Source: Flavobacteriales bacterium UBA7325 (GTDB lineage Bacteria > Bacteroidota > Bacteroidia > Flavobacteriales_D > Crocinitomicaceae). Taken from it: a DNA stretch of 27,715 bases. Location of the stretch: assembly GCA_002471375.1 (NCBI GenBank), contig DKPV01000094.1:17836-45550 (forward strand), written 5' to 3'. Made by a program: the position numbers and the translations under genes. This document shows positions 24,433-27,715 of the stretch, in pieces; the first letter of the stretch is position 1, and every line of letters starts with the position of its first letter. The notes under the pieces are model-generated. The model worked only from the letters and a program-made list of their open reading frames with translations. It did no database searches and was not told where the DNA came from.

Positions 24433-26112
24433 TTAAAAGTCGGCATTCACCTGCAGTTCCATGGTTTGTCCAGTTACAGGGTGCATAAATTTAATCCATT
24501 CCGCATGAAGATGAAGCCTGTTTGATCTCTTTCCATACAGGTCGTCGCCTACAATCGGAGTATTTAATCCTTTCGCATGAGAGGCGTGAACTCTAAGTTG
24601 ATGTGTTCTGCCTGTGACTGGGAAAAAGTGAATTCGCGTTGTGCCCTCTGATCGTTCAATGACTTTCCATTCGGTGCGTGCATGTTTCCCATGTTCTTCA
24701 CAAACCAATTGTCGTGGTCTATCATTTATATCCGTGCGCAGTGGCAACTCTACAAAGCCGGAGTCTTCATTGATTAACCCATCCAATAAGGCGATATACC
24801 GCTTCTTGATGGTTCTGTCAATGAACTGCTTTTGAATTGCTTTATGCGCATGCTTATTTTTAGCAACCAACATTATCCCGGAAGTTGACATATCCAGTCG
24901 ATGTACGATAATTGGACCGCTGATATCAGGAAAGTTTTCTTGGATACGATGATAGACAGAATCTTTAATCGTCTTTCCAGGTACAGATAGAAACTCTGCA
25001 GGTTTGTTGATCACCAAGATGTGATCATCTTCATAAATCGTTTCCAATTCTTTACCAATACTTGGTACCACGAGCATTGGATTGTCATCAAGCTCTATAC
25101 CTTCTAGCATATGTCCTAGAATTGGTTCGCACTTGCCGCGGCAAGAAGGATAAAACTGACCATGCTTGCGTATTTCAGACCTCGGTGAATCTCCCCACCA
25201 AAATTCGGCCATAGTGATTGGCTTTAAGTTGTGCTTAAAAGCGTATTGTAGCAATTTAGGAGCGGCGCATTCACCAGCTCCAGAAGGAGATTGTTTAAGG
25301 CTTGTAGCTTGGAATATTTCCCACAGACTTTTTTCCTTCCCTAATATGTTCAGAAAATGATAGTTGTCAAAAAGTCTTTTCTGAAGCGCTTTTGATTTTT
25401 CCTTTCTCAGGTGCTTTAAATCATTGATTTCATCCTCGTAAACGGCTACTTCGCTCTCTACTTTTCCAATCCGATCGGACCAATCTTTGTTCATCGTTCT
25501 AAGCTGAGCTTTCAGCCCGACACTTTCACTGATAATTGAATTCGTAGCCACAGCCTTTTCTTTTCCATCGGTCATCTCTGAAACTTCAAGCTTCCTTATC
25601 TTTCGGGCGGCTTTCGCAGTTCGCATTAACTCGCGATGTTCTTCAATCTTGACAGCTGCTTCTGTTTTTATAGCTTCCAGTTTTTTTAAAGAAATTGCAT
25701 AATTCTCTGCCCTCTCTAATGAGATCACTCTTTGATTGAGTGCGTCGAGTCCCAGCATACCTTCGTTGAAAAAGCCATCAGGTGTCAACATATCGAATAC
25801 AGGCGGAACAAAGAGGTCATGCTCGTTTGTCCCTGCGAGCTTACCTGAAAATGCTGCCAAATATCCGAGCTCTCCATTATTATTCTTGACAACAAGTACA
25901 CCGAACATTTTCCCAATAGAATGAGCTTCATTTCTAGAATCAAGTCCAAAATTATGCTCCCAATCATTTTGGGAATTCAGATAATCCTGAAGTTCGCTAG
26001 CTGCAATAAGACTTAATGGGTGTGGATCGTAATAGAACGGAAATGTAAAGCGTTCAGGTAGCTCAATGCTATTAATAGTTTTTTTGAAGTGTATGAATCT
26101 ATCGAGCGACAA
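24433..26112 (-). CDS. RluA-family pseudouridine synthase with long N-terminal extension
   Basis: Cytoplasmic RNA-modifying enzyme that converts uridine to pseudouridine in rRNA or tRNA. The catalytic domain occupies about residues 355-559, with catalytic Asp407 in the HRLDMSTSGIMLVAKN motif and RTHQLRVH near the end. Before it lies an extension of about 350 residues: a globular part (1-120), a charged helical, probably coiled-coil part (about 130-250), and a segment with GECAAPKLLQYA and YPSCRGKCEP (C282, C324, C328). I believe such long forms occur elsewhere in the family, but the target base is unknown. The start is a TTG at 26112; no ATG occurs in the next 60 codons. A -7 element is 19 nt upstream. 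Confidence 0.88.
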   Translation of the reverse strand: MSLDRFIHFKKTINSIELPERFTFPFYYDPHPLSLIAASELQDYLNSQNDWEHNFGLDSRNEAHSIGKMFGVLVVKNNNGELGYLAAFSGKLAGTNEHDLFVPPVFDMLTPDGFFNEGMLGLDALNQRVISLERAENYAISLKKLEAIKTEAAVKIEEHRELMRTAKAARKIRKLEVSEMTDGKEKAVATNSIISESVGLKAQLRTMNKDWSDRIGKVESEVAVYEDEINDLKHLRKEKSKALQKRLFDNYHFLNILGKEKSLWEIFQATSLKQSPSGAGECAAPKLLQYAFKHNLKPITMAEFWWGDSPRSEIRKHGQFYPSCRGKCEPILGHMLEGIELDDNPMLVVPSIGKELETIYEDDHILVINKPAEFLSVPGKTIKDSVYHRIQENFPDISGPIIVHRLDMSTSGIMLVAKNKHAHKAIQKQFIDRTIKKRYIALLDGLINEDSGFVELPLRTDINDRPRQLVCEEHGKHARTEWKVIERSEGTTRIHFFPVTGRTHQLRVHASHAKGLNTPIVGDDLYGKRSNRLHLHAEWIKFMHPVTGQTMELQVNADF

Positions 26113-26131
26113 TCGTTGAATATTTAAGTCA

Positions 26132-26139
26132 CAAAAGTA
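26132..26139 (-). promoter_or_regulatory. -7 promoter element of the pseudouridine synthase gene
   Basis: TACTTTTG on the minus strand matches TAnnTTTG and leaves 19 nt to the TTG start at 26112. No clear -33 element is seen. The spacing supports the TTG as the real start. Confidence 0.5.
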
Positions 26140-26173
26140 GTAACTATATCATTCATGGGAATTCAGATTTTTT

Positions 26174-27535
26174 TTAAAGATTCTGATCCAATAGGTATAA
26201 AAATGAACTGATTGCTGCAGCACCTAATTCAAGTTCTCGTTGATTCACATTCTCAAAGACATCACTAGGGGCATGATGAAAATCAAAATATCGCTGAGAA
26301 TCTGGGACGAACCCGAACAATGGAATGTTAGGGTACTCACCTTTCAAGGGACTGATGTCCACCCCACCATAGCCTTTGTCAAAAATATGGAGGTCGTAAT
26401 TTGTGAATTTCGTCTTGAAAGATTTTAGCATTGCCAAGTGTTCCTCAGTCCCATCACAAGAGAATCCTCTTGGAGCGAAACCACCACGATCACTTTCTAA
26501 GGCTGCAATCTGTTTCTCGCCCTTACCCTTAACGATTGAGGCATATGATTTTCCGCCCATATTTCCATTCTCTTCATTCATGAAGAGAACAAGTCGAAGC
26601 GTATGTTTTGGCTTGTAATTTAACTCTTTAAGGATGCGTAGTGCTTCCATGCAATGCGCAATCCCCGCTCCATCATCGTGCGCGCCTTCTCCCGTATCCC
26701 AAGAATCGAGGTGACCTCCAAAAGTGATAATCTCATCAGGGCTATCAGAACCTGTTTGCTCTCCAATTACGTTGTAAGAAGTCACATCTGGATACTGTCT
26801 GCAATCCATCTCTAATAAGAACTCAGCATTTCCCTTGAGGAGAAATTGAGAAAGTTCTTCGGCATCTTTGGTCGATATTGCTGCAGCAGGAATTCGGTCG
26901 ACAGAGTCATTGTAGTGCATTGATCCAGTGTGCGGATGATGATTTATTGGTAAACCTAACGAACGAATAATCACTCCCGTCGCGCCTAATCTTGAAGCCT
27001 CAATTGCGCCGTTTCCGCGAGTAGGGTAGCAACCACCGTATGCTCTGAACGTCTGGATTTGCTGCTCGTCCATCTTTTGATTTATAAAGACAATTTTCCC
27101 CTTCACAAGATTCGGGTCGGCTTCTTTAAGTTCATTCAGTGAATTAAATTGGATGAGGTCTCCTGAGAGAACACCGCCTGTTCCGATTGATCCACCTAAT
27201 GCTAGTAGATGTACTTTATGTAATTGGCCGTCTTCACCTTTGTACCAGCCAGCTTCTGTCGTGCCTCGTTCCCAATGAGGTACTTGAATTTCTTGTAAGT
27301 ATACCTTGTCAAATCCATATTCTTTCATTTTTTGCTCACCCCAATGAACTGCCATTTCAGCTTCTGCAGAACCAGAGATGCGTGCTCCAATATCTTTACA
27401 TAAGCTCCTCAGGTCCTCATAGGCGTGTCCTTTAGAAAGGGCTTCATTGTAGATAGTGCGGATCATGACCGAGTCATTCTGAGCGGACAGACTAGCTGAG
27501 CAGAGTAATAAAAATAAGAGAGAATATAATTTCAT
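26174..27535 (-). CDS. Secreted M28-family zinc metallopeptidase (carboxypeptidase Q-like)
   Basis: Exported zinc exopeptidase, probably an aminopeptidase or dipeptidase acting in the periplasm or outside the cell. From the start at 27535 there is a Sec signal peptide ending at SLSAQ (residue 19). A protease-associated insert region (about 110-230) comes before the catalytic domain. Zinc ligands can be assigned as H275 and the bridging Asp in AHDDGAG (287/288), the Glu pair E321-E322 (FMNEENGN), D349 (ESDRGGF), and a His in FDFHHAPSD near the C-terminus. The length of 453 aa fits the M28B group. The earlier ATG at 27577 would put 14 residues before the signal peptide and is rejected. No sorting domain is present, so it is not a type IX cargo. 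Confidence 0.9.
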   Translation of the reverse strand: MKLYSLLFLLLCSASLSAQNDSVMIRTIYNEALSKGHAYEDLRSLCKDIGARISGSAEAEMAVHWGEQKMKEYGFDKVYLQEIQVPHWERGTTEAGWYKGEDGQLHKVHLLALGGSIGTGGVLSGDLIQFNSLNELKEADPNLVKGKIVFINQKMDEQQIQTFRAYGGCYPTRGNGAIEASRLGATGVIIRSLGLPINHHPHTGSMHYNDSVDRIPAAAISTKDAEELSQFLLKGNAEFLLEMDCRQYPDVTSYNVIGEQTGSDSPDEIITFGGHLDSWDTGEGAHDDGAGIAHCMEALRILKELNYKPKHTLRLVLFMNEENGNMGGKSYASIVKGKGEKQIAALESDRGGFAPRGFSCDGTEEHLAMLKSFKTKFTNYDLHIFDKGYGGVDISPLKGEYPNIPLFGFVPDSQRYFDFHHAPSDVFENVNQRELELGAAAISSFLYLLDQNL

Positions 27536-27553
27536 GTACGGTTTTTTGATGTC

Positions 27554-27561
27554 TCGAATAT
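27554..27561 (-). promoter_or_regulatory. Weak -7-like element before the M28 peptidase
   Basis: TATATTCG differs by one base from TAnnTTTG and lies 18 nt before the ATG at 27535, a spacing like other promoters here. No -33 element is evident. Confidence 0.3.
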
Positions 27562-27657
27562 AGCACATTCGATTCAAAAACTACGCTCGATAAAAAAGTT
27601 CTAATACTTGCCTTAATATCTTCTTGATTGAAATTCAATTTCCGTAAGGAAATCAAT

Positions 27658-27665
27658 TATCTTTG
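27658..27665 (+). promoter_or_regulatory. -7 promoter element of ychF
   Basis: TATCTTTG matches TAnnTTTG with 17 nt to the ATG at 27683. A 6-bp hairpin (ATTTCC-GTAA-GGAAAT, 27639-27654) lies immediately upstream where the spacer would be. No TTG is seen at the standard distance. Confidence 0.5.
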
Positions 27666-27682
27666 TGGGAAAATCGAAATAA

Positions 27683-27715
27683 ATGGCTTTGAAATGTGGA
27701 ATTGTTGGGTTGCCA
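27683..27715 (+). CDS. ychF: YchF-type GTPase/ATPase, first 11 codons only
   Basis: The frame reads MALKCGIVGLP and runs off the window. This is the characteristic start of YchF (Ola1-like, OBG family P-loop protein), where GIVGLP is the first part of the nucleotide-binding loop that normally continues NVGKST. The protein is a ribosome-associated ATPase. It is divergent from the M28 peptidase gene and has its own -7 element. Only the N-terminus can be judged. Confidence 0.85.
   Translation, partial: MALKCGIVGLP

Noticed and set aside
27536..27577. Fourteen extra N-terminal residues on the M28 peptidase
   Set aside because: A normal signal peptide begins at 27535, and the added residues would bury it.

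Overview
The window looks like the chromosome of a member of the Bacteroidota, most probably order Flavobacteriales. Three lines support this: type IX secretion/gliding genes (gldJ, a porP/sprF homologue, porU, porV), AT-rich DNA, and the repeated Bacteroidota -7 promoter motif TAnnTTTG upstream of many genes. Sec signal peptides and lipoprotein signals fit a Gram-negative envelope. An NhaD Na+/H+ antiporter hints at a saline habitat, but that is inference. No insertion sequence, CRISPR array, prophage or attachment site was seen.

Layout. (1) 1-7081, minus strand: the 5' end of a tRNA with its promoter, then a tightly packed series read from right to left: anmK; Glu/Leu-type dehydrogenase, nhaD, exbB, exbD, a tonB-like gene and folC. 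The dehydrogenase-to-folC genes are separated by at most 36 nt or overlap, so they look like one transcript. (2) 7183-9674: a plus-strand acyl-CoA dehydrogenase convergent with murF, sharing a hairpin. (3) 9741-18438, the type IX secretion locus: gldJ and a PorP/SprF-family gene on the minus strand, divergent from porU-porV on the plus strand. A strong terminator separates gldJ from murF. (4) 18440-21190, plus strand: ispF one base after porV, then bioB-bioF, which lie in one reading frame separated by a single TAG and a TTG start. (5) 21191-23668: a relic of a type IX cargo C-terminal domain, an alpha-oxoamine-synthase-family PLP enzyme on the minus strand, and a broken small-lipoprotein gene. 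(6) 23669-27535, minus strand: an unrecognised lipoprotein, a long RluA-family pseudouridine synthase and a secreted M28 metallopeptidase, followed by the first 11 codons of ychF on the plus strand.

How the genes fit together. ExbB-ExbD-TonB-like would energise outer-membrane transport, and NhaD affects the ion gradients that power it. GldJ supports the type IX motor, PorU and PorV process and anchor cargo at the outer membrane, and the relic at 21.2-21.5 kb looks like the tail of a former cargo protein. BioB and BioF make biotin; ispF, murF, anmK and folC are housekeeping.

I see no wholly undescribed multi-gene system. The most useful observations are the two gene relics missed by simple gene calling, the same-frame bioB/bioF junction, three TTG starts supported by promoter position, the terminator in front of murF, and the PLP enzyme and lipoprotein of unknown role.
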